From the NCBI GenBank assembly GCA_963795775.1, contig CAWCJL010000002.1, positions 744,001 to 808,000 on the forward strand: DNA of 64,000 nucleotides, written 5' to 3'. This DNA is from CAWCJL01 sp963795775 (GTDB lineage: Bacteria > Acidobacteriota > Terriglobia > Terriglobales > Acidobacteriaceae). This document shows, in pieces, positions 1 through 10,983 of this stretch. Within the stretch, counting starts at the first letter, position 1; each line of letters starts with the position of its first letter. Under the pieces are notes generated by a model. It did not search any database. It worked only from the letters and a program-made list of their open reading frames with translations, and was not told where the DNA came from. A program made the translations under genes and the position numbers.

Positions 1-714
1 GGTCGCCTCGGAAATGCGCTCCAGAAAGGCAGTATTATCCAGCACGCCGCGGAGTTCCGGATTGATGTACACCACGTACACTTCGCGCGGATGCGCCTGC
101 AGCGAGGCATCCAGATTGCGCAGCACCTGCTGGAGCACCGGCTTGCAGAACGGGTGGTAGAAGAACAGCACCAGCGGCTCGAGTGGAAATTGAAATTCGG
201 TCGCATCCTCGTTCAGCAAGATGATCGGCGCGCGCAGGTTCTCGCGCGGCGTAAAGCTTCCGATGTTTCGCGATGCAATGGCGTGGAGCTCGGGCGCAAT
301 CTCGATGCCGATCACCTCTCGGAATGGATACTCGGCGGCCAGCAGGACGGCGCGTCCTTTACCCGAGCCGATGTCACAGAAGATGAAGCGCGCGTGCTCG
401 ATCTGAAGACTGCGCATGGCCGCGTGGAAGACCGAAGGGGCGATCCCGTAATAAGCCGTGTTCCACGTGTCATTGCGCCGTCCGCTGGCCAGGTGCTCGC
501 CCCAGATGAGTCCACTGGTTTCGACGCCGTGCTGAGCGTCATAAGGATGTATGGCCGTATCTGCGTGCGCAGGCGCAGATTCTGCCGCGGCACTTCGCTG
601 GGAGGCGGGACGGAGCTTTTGTCGCAATCGCTGAACAGCGGTCTTGAAGGTGGGCACGGCGCCCTGGTTCACCCACATCTGGCGCCAGCCACGAAGCGCG
701 CGTGTAGAAAGCAT
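1..714 (-). CDS. class I SAM-dependent methyltransferase, C-terminus cut by window edge
   Basis: The minus-strand frame from ATG at 714 stays open to base 1 (238 codons), so the 3' end lies outside the window. Residues about 113-119 read DIGSGKG, the glycine-rich SAM-binding motif I, followed about 20 residues on by an acidic strand end (VIGIEIA), as in Rossmann-fold methyltransferases. The first 45 residues are basic, and a GVETSGLIWGEHL stretch precedes the fold. The substrate cannot be told. There is no earlier ATG, GTG or TTG in frame after the stop near 799; a GGGGAA lies upstream of the chosen ATG. Fold confident, function open. Confidence 0.72.
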   Translation of the reverse strand, partial: MLSTRALRGWRQMWVNQGAVPTFKTAVQRLRQKLRPASQRSAAAESAPAHADTAIHPYDAQHGVETSGLIWGEHLASGRRNDTWNTAYYGIAPSVFHAAMRSLQIEHARFIFCDIGSGKGRAVLLAAEYPFREVIGIEIAPELHAIASRNIGSFTPRENLRAPIILLNEDATEFQFPLEPLVLFFYHPFCKPVLQQVLRNLDASLQAHPREVYVVYINPELRGVLDNTAFLERISEAT

Positions 715-1098
715 GCTCCACTTGTAATTCCCCAGCGCCAGCTTCGCAATTGTTGCGTAGAAACTGCGTGCACCGGAGTGACGATATTGAGCCGTGGTTT
801 ACTTTCGCGAAGAGCTTGAGCGATTCGGTAATCAGGTAACTTGGCTCGTTACATTTTTCGAACTGCCCCCGCCTAAAGGTCATGATCGCAATAACTTGCA
901 AGCACTTCGCTGCTCGGCTCCGAGCGCCGTCATTACCTGCGTACTCGTTTTTCTGCCGTTCCAGACGTGCGGAGTTTGTTCCCAGGTAAGTGAGGCTGGG
1001 CAATTTCTTCCAGAAATTTCTTTTCCATTCCGACCCTTCATGGGATTCTTCTCTCACACCGCGACCCATACAGCAGTGCAAAGCACGGGAGGCTTACC
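715..1098. other. intergenic region between divergent genes, no gene seen
   Basis: This stretch is less GC-rich than the surrounding genes and none of the usual repeat families is visible. It should hold the divergent promoters of the methyltransferase and the secreted protein, but I found no convincing -35/-10 pair. Confidence 0.4.
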
Positions 1099-1515
1099 TT
1101 GAAGAAGATGATCGCAACACTCGCATTCGCAGTCGCATCGGCCGCAACCTGCATGGCACAGTGCCAGGGCAGCCGCGTCAGCGTGAGCCAGGAGATCCAC
1201 GAGGCAGGCTCGACGCTGGTTGGCACCGTGGAATACGCGCAGGCGGTTCCCGACTCTTCCTTCCACATGGACGGAGTCAATTACACAGTCCATGTGGACC
1301 GCGTGATCAAGGGCAAATTGATCTCCACCGATGTGGTGAAGGTGTTCAGTGAGAACAGCCCGACAAAGTTTCCGATGCAGGTAGGCAAGCAATATCTGCT
1401 GTTTGTGCACCTCAACTACAACACGTACGAAGTGGACAACTGCGGCAACTCCGGCCTGCTTGAAGCCGACAACATCGGGAATGTGAAGCAGTTGATGCAG
1501 TACGCAAAGCGGTAG
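1099..1515 (+). CDS. secreted NTR/TIMP-like small protein
   Basis: This 138-residue protein begins with a clear signal peptide (MKKMIATLAFAVASAATCMAQ), so it is exported. The mature part has two stretches typical of bacterial proteins related to the netrin/TIMP (NTR) fold: a YTVHVDRVIKG strand pair, and later GKQYLLFVHL followed by DNCGNSG with a conserved Cys. I infer an NTR-like beta-barrel; no biochemical role is known. The start is TTG at 1099, supported by GGGAGG at 1087-1092 with a 6-base spacer; ATG at 1108 is the alternative. A hairpin terminator follows 70 bases after the stop, so it is probably monocistronic. Confidence 0.72.
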   Translation: MKKMIATLAFAVASAATCMAQCQGSRVSVSQEIHEAGSTLVGTVEYAQAVPDSSFHMDGVNYTVHVDRVIKGKLISTDVVKVFSENSPTKFPMQVGKQYLLFVHLNYNTYEVDNCGNSGLLEADNIGNVKQLMQYAKR

Positions 1516-1585
1516 AAAGACGCTGCAGGTTTTGTTTGCGGCAGGTGGATCGCCGCGCTTCTGCCCTGAGTTTTATCTCGTGTGA

Positions 1586-1609
1586 AGCACCGCTCGACGC
1601 GGTGCTTTT
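1586..1609 (+). terminator. rho-independent terminator
   Basis: Perfect 8-bp stem AGCACCGC/GCGGTGCT with a TCGAC loop, followed by TTTT. It lies 70 bases after the stop of the secreted NTR-like gene. Confidence 0.8.
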
Positions 1610-1859
1610 CGCGTTTTTGGGGAGCGATTATCCGCGTGATTTTGGGTGTACTTGAACGTGCTTTTGCGCGCGTTTTGGTGTCATTTTGCGTGCATTTTTG
1701 CACGTTTTTCGGCTGCCAAAGTGGATAACGAGGTTGGTTACTTCGCTCCTGCTCCTTTGTCGGAGGCCGCGAGCGGGACTCAAGTTTGTCAAGTGCCTCG
1801 AGGGGCTGCGCCCAGGGGCGTGGCGGCCGGTTTGATGACCGCGGTGAGGCACGGAGGTA

Positions 1860-2120
1860 ATGCCCGGGGTCAGGCGTCAGGGGTCAGGGGTCATCGGAAA
1901 AGCAGATCCCTCGGCTGCGCTTCGCTTCGCTCGGGATGACATAAGCTGGTGCGCTTCGCTCGGGATGACATACGGTGACGCGTGGGATGACACGTGAGCG
2001 CGGGATGACACGGGCTGGTGCGCTTCGCGCGGGATGATACGGGTGGCGCGGTTACGGGCATTTCGCGGGTAGGGTCGGCTGAGGCCTGGATTCTTCGCTC
2101 CGCTCAGAATGACGAGGGTC
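1860..2120. repeat. intergenic repeat cluster before padR
   Basis: The 655-base gap to padR holds copies of the window's repeat families. 1868-1893 has the 7-bp GGGTCAG repeat; 1901-1941 is a GCAGATCCCTCGG...CGGGATGACA element; degenerate CGGGATGACA half-copies follow at about 1957-2040; a GGATTCTTCGCTCCGCTCAGAATGACG element lies near 2090-2115. No open frame here looks like a gene. Confidence 0.75.
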
Positions 2121-2132
2121 CGCGAGGATGCC

Positions 2133-2165
2133 TTGACTATCTACAACGTTGAGGTGTAGATAGTC
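2133..2165 (+). promoter_or_regulatory. padR promoter with overlapping palindromic operator
   Basis: TTGACT (2133-2138) and TAGATA (2157-2162) are separated by 18 bases and form a sigma70-type promoter. A perfect 10-bp inverted repeat, GACTATCTAC (2135-2144) and GTAGATAGTC (2156-2165), covers both boxes exactly. PadR proteins are known to bind palindromes in their own promoters, so autorepression by promoter occlusion is the natural reading. The ATG at 2171 lies 8 bases after the -10 box, so the transcript should be leaderless or nearly so. Confidence 0.75.
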
Positions 2166-2170
2166 GTGGT

Positions 2171-2500
2171 ATGGGGAAGCCGAGTGATCTGGTGCAGGGG
2201 ACGCTGGACCTGCTGATTCTGCAGACGATCTCGCTGGAGCCGAAGCATGGCTGGGCGATCGCCAAACGCATTCAACAGATTTCGAACGAGGTGCTGCAGG
2301 TGCAGCAGGGCTCGCTGTATCCGGCGCTGCACCGGCTGGAGCAGCAGGGTTGGATCTGCGCGAAGTGGAGCGAGAGTGAGACGGGCCGGCAGGCGAAGTT
2401 CTACTCGTTGACGCCGGAGGGTAGGGCGCAGTTGGAAAAGGAGCGGGAAAGCTGGGCTCGGCTTTCGACGGCGATCAATTTGGTGATTGAGAGCGCGTGA
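2171..2500 (+). CDS. PadR family transcriptional regulator
   Basis: At 109 residues this is the compact PadR-s2 type. It opens with LVQGTLDLLILQTIS, the signature first helix, then HGWAIAKRI, LQVQQGSLYPALHRLEQQGW (the recognition helix and wing entry) and SLTPEGRAQLEKE, the winged helix end and dimer helix. PadR proteins act as dimeric cytoplasmic repressors, usually responding to small molecules or stress. It sits upstream of an orphan permease in the same direction, a pairing common in Acidobacteria, so that gene is the likely co-regulated target, although 377 bases of repeats separate them. No Shine-Dalgarno is visible, in line with a leaderless mRNA. Confidence 0.92.
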   Translation: MGKPSDLVQGTLDLLILQTISLEPKHGWAIAKRIQQISNEVLQVQQGSLYPALHRLEQQGWICAKWSESETGRQAKFYSLTPEGRAQLEKERESWARLSTAINLVIESA

Positions 2501-2870
2501 GGGTTCTCAGGGGTCAGAGGCGGCGGGTCAGGGGTCGGCGGGTCAGGGCGTCAGGGGTCAGGGGTCAGGGGTCAGGGGTCAGGGGGAAGCAGATCCCTCG
2601 GCTGCGCTTCGCTCCGCTCGGGATGACACGCGGCTGGTGCGCTCGGGATTACAACGGTTGGCTCCGGATCATACGACGCTGGTGCGCTCGGATGACATGG
2701 GGCTGGTGCGCTCGGGCTGACAAGCGCTGGCTCCGTTCAGGATGGCAGTGGTTGGCTCCGCTCGGGATGGCAGTGGTTGGCTCCGTTCGGGATGCTTGGC
2801 CGCTCGGATGAGGGTGGTTGGCTCCGTTCGGAATGACTCATCGGGGCGGTTCTGGGTGGGTTCCAGGGGA
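2501..2870. repeat. 7-bp tandem repeats and decayed REP copies
   Basis: 2513-2586 is a run of GGGGTCA/GGCGGGTCA heptamers. 2588-2628 is an intact GCAGATCCCTCGG...CGGGATGACA element. From 2636 to about 2840 there follow at least seven short degenerate units of the form GGTTGGCTCCG...CGGGATGGCA, which look like a decaying tandem array. No gene is supported. Confidence 0.75.
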
Positions 2871-2877
2871 GGCGGAT

Positions 2878-5535
2878 ATGCGATGGGTGGGGCGGATGCG
2901 GAGAGCGGGGGTGACGCTGTTCCGGCGGAGGCGGGAAACGGAGCGGCTGGATGCGGAGATGCGGTTTCATCTGGAGCGGCAGACGGAGGAGAACGTGAGG
3001 AAGGGGATGGATCCGGAGGAGGCGAGGAAGGCGGCGCTGCGGGCGTTTGGGAATCCGACGCTGTTGCGGGACGAGGCGCGGGCGAACTGGTGGTGGGGCG
3101 GGATGGAAACGTTGCTGCGCGATGTGCGCTACGGGATGCGTACGCTGCGGCGCTCGCCGGGATTCGCGCTGATGGCGGTGGTGGTGATCGCGCTGGGGCT
3201 GGGCGCGACCACATCGCTGTTCACGATCGTGCGGTCGGTGCTGCTGAAGCCGCTTCCCTTTCGCGATCCCCAGAACCTGGTGATGGTGTACGAGCGTTTT
3301 CGTGCTGCGACGGGGCCGGGCGATCACTTCAACGTAGTGGCCCCGGGAGACTTCTATGCATGGCGGGGCAAGACGCACGGCTTTGCCGAGATGGCGGCGT
3401 GGCGAGACTGGAAATTCAACCTAAGCGGAGCCCGGGGGGAGCTCCCGGAAGGGGTGGAAGCAGCGGCGGGCAGCTACAACCTGTTTTCCGTGCTAGGGGT
3501 GCAGCCGGCACTGGGCCGGAGTTTTACGGCGGAAGAAGACCGGGTAGGCGGCGACACGGCGATGTTGACCTGGAGCTTCTTTGAGCGGCGATTCGCGGGA
3601 AACCCGGCGATCGTGGGCCAGCAGATCTGGCTGGATGCCAAGCCGTACACCGTGGTGGGCGTGCTGCCCAGGAGCTTCGCGTATCCGAGCGCCCACGTGC
3701 AGCTATGGGTGCCGTATGCGTCCGTGGCTACGGCGGAGCAGTTGGCGAGACCAGACAATCACCAGAGCTACGTGGTGGCGCGACTGAAGCCGGGAGTGAG
3801 CCGGGCCGCAGCCACGGCGCAGGTGGACGCGCTGCAATACCAGATCTATCAGCAGAATCTTGGCAAGCCGGTGGCCGAGGATGCGGTTTCACGGCCGATG
3901 ATTGAGGACGTTGTCCACGACGTGAAGACGCCACTGACGGTACTGTTGTGCGCGGTGGGATGCATGCTGCTGATTGCGTGCCTGAACGTCTCGAACCTGC
4001 TGGTGGCGCGGGGGGCAGCGCGACGGAAGGAAGTGGCGGTGCGCAGCGCGCTGGGAGGAAACCGGCTGGCGCTGATCCGCGAGCAGATGACCGAAAGCGT
4101 GCTGATCTGCCTGGCAGGAGGGGCACTGGGGATTCTGCTTTCCGTGGCAACGACGCATTGGCTGGCCGGGCACTGGCGCGACCTGCCGCGAGCAGAGGAG
4201 ATTCATGTGGACGGGGTGGTGCTGCTGTTCGCCGTGGGCGTGACCTTTGCGGCGGCGCTGCTCTCCGGGCTGCTGCCGGCGATCTCTTCCACAGGCACGA
4301 GCGTGCTGGCGGCGCTGCAGGACGCTTCGCGTTCGATTGGCGGCAGCCAGTCCCGCGCGGCGCTGCGGACGACGCTGCTGACGGCGGAGATCGCGTTGAC
4401 GGTGCTGCTGCTGGTAGGCGCGGGGCTGCTGTTCAAGAGCTTTCTGCAACTGCGCGGTACCGATGTGGGCATCAAGACCGACCACGTGCTGACCATGAGT
4501 TACAGCCTGCCGGAGAAGCAATACAGCAAGCCGGAACAGATCGTAGCCTTCCACGAGCAGTTGCTGGCGCGCGTCCGCCGCCTGCCCGGCGTGCTGGGGG
4601 CAGGGCTGGTCACGGTGCCGCCGGGTGGCGGCTGGGGCGGCGACGAGGTCTTCACCATCCCCGAGCATCCACCCGTGCGCACGGTTCTGCAGAATGACAC
4701 GCTGGACCGGATGGCGGACCCGGGCTATTTCCATGCGCTTGGGATCCCGCTGTTGAGCGGGCGCTTTTTTACCGACCAGGACCGGCTGGACCGGTCGCAA
4801 TACGTGATCGTGAGCAAGCGATTGGCGGACCAGTACTTCCCTCACGAGAGCCCGCTGGGCAAACACCTTCGGATCGATTTTGACCACCAGCCGAAGACGT
4901 ACGAGATCGTGGGCGTGGTGGGAAACACGCTGCACTATGTGGACCAGCCCACAAAAGCGACGACGTACTTCCCTGCCTTTACGGGCCTGGCGGGACATGA
5001 GATGTCGCTGGTGGTGAGGACCGCGGGGGACCCGCAGGCGATGGCGATTCCGATACAGAAGCAGATTGCGGCGCTGGATCCGGGCCTTCCTGTCACCGAC
5101 GTGATGACCATGCAGCAATTGATCGGGCAGTCCACGGCGACGGCGGCCTTCAGCGCCACGCTGGTAGTGGCGTTTGCGGGGTTGTCGCTGCTGCTGGCGG
5201 CGGTGGGGCTGTTTGGCGTGCTGTCGTACCTGGTGACGCAGCGGGTGACAGAAATTGGCATCCGCATGGCGCTGGGGGCGCAACGCGGCGAGGTGCTGCG
5301 GCTGGTGATGCTGGACGGGCTGCGACCGGTGCTGCTGGGGCTGCTGTTGGGCGGCTTGGCGGGCGGATTTGTGGGGGTGCTGATCCGCTCGCAGTTGTAC
5401 GGGACGCGGGCGGTGGACCCGATGGTGTTTGCGGGGATGGTGGCCTGCTTATTGGTAACGGCGATGGTGGCGTGTGCGGTGCCGGCGCTGCGCGCGTTGC
5501 GGATTGAGCCGATGCAGGCGCTGCGGGTGGAGTAG
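2878..5535 (+). CDS. ADOP-type ABC transporter permease (MacB/FtsX family)
   Basis: This 885-residue protein has the layout of the acidobacterial duplicated orphan permeases. A cytoplasmic N-terminal helical region (about 1-75; ERLDAEMRFHLE and MDPEEARKAALRAFG) precedes a TM helix near 95-120, a MacB-like periplasmic domain, an FtsX domain near 360-490, a second periplasmic domain and a second FtsX domain near 770-885 (SLLLAAVGLFGVLSYLV, TEIGIRMALGA). No ATPase gene is adjacent, as usual for the family; substrates are unknown. I start it at ATG 2878 because AGGGGAGG (2865-2872) sits 5 bases upstream and family members begin with this MRW...RR pattern; an in-frame ATG at 2818 lies inside repeat DNA. 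Expression is probably under the upstream PadR. Confidence 0.9.
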   Translation: MRWVGRMRRAGVTLFRRRRETERLDAEMRFHLERQTEENVRKGMDPEEARKAALRAFGNPTLLRDEARANWWWGGMETLLRDVRYGMRTLRRSPGFALMAVVVIALGLGATTSLFTIVRSVLLKPLPFRDPQNLVMVYERFRAATGPGDHFNVVAPGDFYAWRGKTHGFAEMAAWRDWKFNLSGARGELPEGVEAAAGSYNLFSVLGVQPALGRSFTAEEDRVGGDTAMLTWSFFERRFAGNPAIVGQQIWLDAKPYTVVGVLPRSFAYPSAHVQLWVPYASVATAEQLARPDNHQSYVVARLKPGVSRAAATAQVDALQYQIYQQNLGKPVAEDAVSRPMIEDVVHDVKTPLTVLLCAVGCMLLIACLNVSNLLVARGAARRKEVAVRSALGGNRLALIREQMTESVLICLAGGALGILLSVATTHWLAGHWRDLPRAEEIHVDGVVLLFAVGVTFAAALLSGLLPAISSTGTSVLAALQDASRSIGGSQSRAALRTTLLTAEIALTVLLLVGAGLLFKSFLQLRGTDVGIKTDHVLTMSYSLPEKQYSKPEQIVAFHEQLLARVRRLPGVLGAGLVTVPPGGGWGGDEVFTIPEHPPVRTVLQNDTLDRMADPGYFHALGIPLLSGRFFTDQDRLDRSQYVIVSKRLADQYFPHESPLGKHLRIDFDHQPKTYEIVGVVGNTLHYVDQPTKATTYFPAFTGLAGHEMSLVVRTAGDPQAMAIPIQKQIAALDPGLPVTDVMTMQQLIGQSTATAAFSATLVVAFAGLSLLLAAVGLFGVLSYLVTQRVTEIGIRMALGAQRGEVLRLVMLDGLRPVLLGLLLGGLAGGFVGVLIRSQLYGTRAVDPMVFAGMVACLLVTAMVACAVPALRALRIEPMQALRVE

Positions 5536-5539
5536 GTCA

Positions 5540-6085
5540 GCGGTCAGGGGGTCAGGAGAAGCAGATCCCTCGGCTGCGCTGCGCTCCGCTCGGGATGACA
5601 CCTTCGTGTTTCGGGGCCGGTGGTGTGGTCGTGCTCGGCTGGGGTTTGGATTCTTCGCTGCGCTCAGAATGACGGGTCGGACGGGGAGACGGTACTTGCA
5701 TCCCGTCCTTCGCGCTCGGGACGCGTCTTTTGTTGGTGCGATGGCGGGCGCGAAGGATGGGGCACCCGGCTTGGTGGTGAGGCGAAGGAAAGCAGATCCC
5801 TCGGCTGCGCTGCGCTCCGCTCGGGATGACACGATGGGCGGGATGACACCGGCTCGTGCGCTCGGATCGCACCGGCTCGTGCGCTCGGGATGACAGTGTG
5901 TGGGCGCGGGAGACGCAGGTTCTTCGACTGCGTGAGCCGAACGGCACGGCTCACTCCGCTCAGGATGACATCTCCGGGTGGTGCGCTGGGGTGTAGGTGG
6001 TGGGAGTGCTCGGGGTGCAGGTGATACCGCAGGTCCTTCGACTGCGTGAGCCGAACGGCCACGGCTCACTCCGCTCAGGATGACA
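5540..6085. repeat. dense repeat cluster after the permease gene
   Basis: Elements in order: GCAGATCCCTCGG...CGGGATGACA at 5560-5600; a GGATTCTTCGC...CAGAATGACGG element near 5646-5675; a long inverted repeat with CCGTCCTTCGCGC and GCGCGAAGGATGGGGCACCC arms at about 5697-5768; GCAGATCCCTCGG...GATGACA at 5791-5831; two CAGGTCCTTCGACTGCGTGAGCC hairpin-bearing elements at 5914-5970 and 6029-6084. No gene is seen. Confidence 0.8.
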
Positions 6086-6135
6086 AGTGTGTGGTTGGTG
6101 ACACAGCGAAACAGAACAGCATATGGGCGGAAAGG

Positions 6136-6192
6136 AAAGGCCCCACCCGGAAGGAAAGGAGAAGCCCCACCGGAAGAGGTGGGGCCTTTTTT
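6136..6192 (+). terminator. stem-loop terminator between convergent transcripts
   Basis: GCCCCACC (6164-6171) pairs with GGTGGGGC (6178-6185), followed by six T residues (6187-6192). An alternative longer pairing uses AAAGGCCCCACC at 6136-6147. It lies between the permease gene (+) and the 3' end of gyrA (-) and may serve both; read on the minus strand it is followed only by CCTTTCC. Confidence 0.75.
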
Positions 6193-6265
6193 GTGAGCGG
6201 CGGGTGAGCGGTGGGCGAGCGGCGCGTAACTCGCCGGTGAGTGGGTTGTGGCCGGATTGGAGCCG

Positions 6266-8938
<2,673 letters not shown>

Positions 8939-9290
8939 AGGAAAGGGCGAGGCTCACGGGAGGGCCGGACGGCCCCGGGCGGAGTGCGCCCAAGGCTATG
9001 TAAAATCAGCGATTTCCGGTGAGGTCTCTGCTCTTTATTTTAGCAAGAATCGGGGGCTTCCGGCGGGTAAATGCGCCCTGGGGGGCGGTGGGGCATACGG
9101 GTGGGCAAGGGCGTCAGGGGTCAGGGCGTCAGGGGTCAGGGGTCAGGGCGTCAGGGCGTCAGGGGTCAGGGGTCAGGGGAAAGGGAAAGCAGATCCCTCG
9201 GCTGCGCTGCGCTCCGCTCGGGATGACACCTGGTTGGCAGAGCGCGCGAGTGTGCCTTGCGGCGGTGGCGAAGAGTGCGCTTTGCGGCGG
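8939..9290. repeat. gyrA upstream region with heptamer array and REP element
   Basis: The first 170 bases upstream of gyrA probably contain its promoter; a TACATA near 9000 on the minus strand is a possible -10 box, without a clear -35. From 9112 to 9178 there is a GGGTCAG/GGGCGTCAG heptamer/nonamer array, and at 9188-9228 a GCAGATCCCTCGG...CGGGATGACA element. Confidence 0.65.
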
Positions 9291-10493
9291 CTACAGGGCT
9301 GGGAAGGCGATGCTCGCGAGGGAGAGGGTGGCCTGGAGGGCGATGACGGCGACGACAGCCCAGCGGAAGAGGGTGCCGCGGGGGGATTCGAGGGCGTCGG
9401 CGAAGACGCCGGCAATGAAGGTGAGGAGAAACGGGAGGGCCCAGAACCAGGGCTCGCCGAAGGCGCCGGTCATGATAATAGGAAAGAGTGCCAACACAAC
9501 CAGCAGCGGGGCCGTGTTGCCGAAGTAGTGGGAGCGGCGGGTGGCAAGATAGAGTACCGCGGCGGCGAGGGTGGCGACGACCAGGCCGGCGTCAGGCAGG
9601 TGCCAGAGGGCGTGGGCGGCGTGGGCCGAGCTCCACGTCATGCGGGCGGCGCCGCTGCGGAAATAGTAGGTGAAGGCGTCGGGCGAAAAGCCGTAACAGG
9701 CGAAGAGCGCCAGGATGGCACCGAGCACGCTGACGATAAGGATGAGGGGCACAGTGGTGCGGCGGCGCTCCGCGAGGTAGACCATGAACAGGGTAGCGAG
9801 GGGCAGCACCAGCAGGATGGCGGCGCTGTGCGCGGCGGCCACGATGCCGAAGCTGAGGGCGAGCAGGACGATGCGCGGACGCCACTTGCGCGGCGGGCCC
9901 TGGAGCGCATGGGCGACACCCATGGCGGTATAGATGGCCGCGAAGGCGCCGAGGGCGACGAGGATTTCGGCATTGGGGGACGTGGCGGCGCGCACGACGG
10001 GCGGCGAACAGCAGTAGAGGGCCAACGCTACGTAACCACCGCGGTTGCCAAAGAGCCGCCGCGTGACCCACCACAACGCTCCGCCCAGCACCAGCGCGGC
10101 GAGGGTGAAGGGCAGGTGGAGCAGCAGGTGCACGTAGCGGAGCTCGTGCCGCATTTCCCACGTGGAGGTGTCGCGCGACTGCCCGGCGACGAGGCGCTGC
10201 AGCGTGAGCGGCAGGCCGGCGAGGCGGTAGGTGAGTATGCCATCGTGGATGTTTCCGCAGGTAGTGAAGTAGCCGGCGATGGGTGACGGGCGCTCCCACA
10301 TTTCGCGACCGCAGCGGGCGTACTGGTAGTCGGTGTCGGAGAGCTGCTGGTGCCCGTTGACCCACAGGCACTGGCCGAGCAGGAAGAGGAGCAGCAATGC
10401 GGCGAAGCGTTGCGGGCGGTCGAAGCGAAAGCGGCGGACGCGGGTTTGCTGCTGGACGGGTGGGGCTTCGGCTGATTGTTGGACGGGGGGCAT
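9291..10493 (-). CDS. polytopic integral membrane protein of unknown function
   Basis: The 400 residues contain about nine to ten hydrophobic segments, the first near 28-45 after a Gln/Pro-rich cytoplasmic start, and others around 125-145, 160-200, 215-240 and 255-275. Between the first two is an extracytoplasmic loop with SDTDYQYARCGREMW, including an Asp pair and two Cys, reminiscent of the first loop of GT-C (ArnT/PMT-like) glycosyltransferases. I regard a GT-C enzyme as possible but unproven. It is flanked by repeat clusters on both sides and has no operon partner. Confidence 0.6.
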   Translation of the reverse strand: MPPVQQSAEAPPVQQQTRVRRFRFDRPQRFAALLLLFLLGQCLWVNGHQQLSDTDYQYARCGREMWERPSPIAGYFTTCGNIHDGILTYRLAGLPLTLQRLVAGQSRDTSTWEMRHELRYVHLLLHLPFTLAALVLGGALWWVTRRLFGNRGGYVALALYCCSPPVVRAATSPNAEILVALGAFAAIYTAMGVAHALQGPPRKWRPRIVLLALSFGIVAAAHSAAILLVLPLATLFMVYLAERRRTTVPLILIVSVLGAILALFACYGFSPDAFTYYFRSGAARMTWSSAHAAHALWHLPDAGLVVATLAAAVLYLATRRSHYFGNTAPLLVVLALFPIIMTGAFGEPWFWALPFLLTFIAGVFADALESPRGTLFRWAVVAVIALQATLSLASIAFPAL

Positions 10494-10534
10494 GCGGGTG
10501 CGGTTTGTGTTTCCAGTGTACAGGGCGGGAGGCG

Positions 10535-10900
10535 CAGGGCGTCAGGGTCGGGGGCCAGCGGCAGGGCGTCAGGGGTCAGGGGGTCAGGGTTCGGGGGAGT
10601 CCCACCCTTCGCGCGTGAGTGGTTGCGTGTGATGGCGGCAGCGCGGCGCGAAGGATGGGGCACCCGGGCTGTGCTGGGGAGAAGCAGATCCCTCGGCTTC
10701 GCTCGGGATGACACGTGTGCTCTCGGGGTGACAGGGTAGAAGGCACCGCAGGTCCTTCGACTACGTGAGCCGGTACCGCCGGCTCACTTCGCTCAGGATG
10801 ACAAGTTGGTGGGTGCCCTCAGGATGACAAGCTGGTGTGTACGCTCCGGATGACAAGCTGGTGGGTGGCCTCCGGATGACATCTCCGGGGGGAGCGGGAT
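10535..10900. repeat. repeat cluster between divergent genes
   Basis: The 490-base gap contains a heptamer tract (10538-10595), a long inverted repeat CCCACCCTTCGCGC...GCGCGAAGGATGGGGCACCC (10603-10672), a short GCAGATCCCTCGG...CGGGATGACA element (10683-10713), a CCGCAGGTCCTTCGACTACG element with a GAGCCGGTACCGCCGGCTC hairpin (10749-10803), and CTCCGGATGACAAGCTGGTG decay copies to about 10880. Confidence 0.75.
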
Positions 10901-10983
10901 GTGGTGACGGGCCCGCTGCGCTCAGATTGACGGGCGAGGGCGGAGGGATGGGCGTTATACTCGCGGGCGCGAAAGGGGACGGT

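Noticed and set aside
1717..1728. GTGGATAAC as a DnaA box
   Set aside because: One isolated near-match, far from dnaN, with no second box.
2508..2587. Heptamer arrays as CRISPR or origin iterons
   Set aside because: Repeat of only 7 bases without spacers and present at many loci; no replication protein gene beside them.
3889..5283. 464-codon minus-strand frame within the permease gene
   Set aside because: Antisense shadow without ribosome site or domain.
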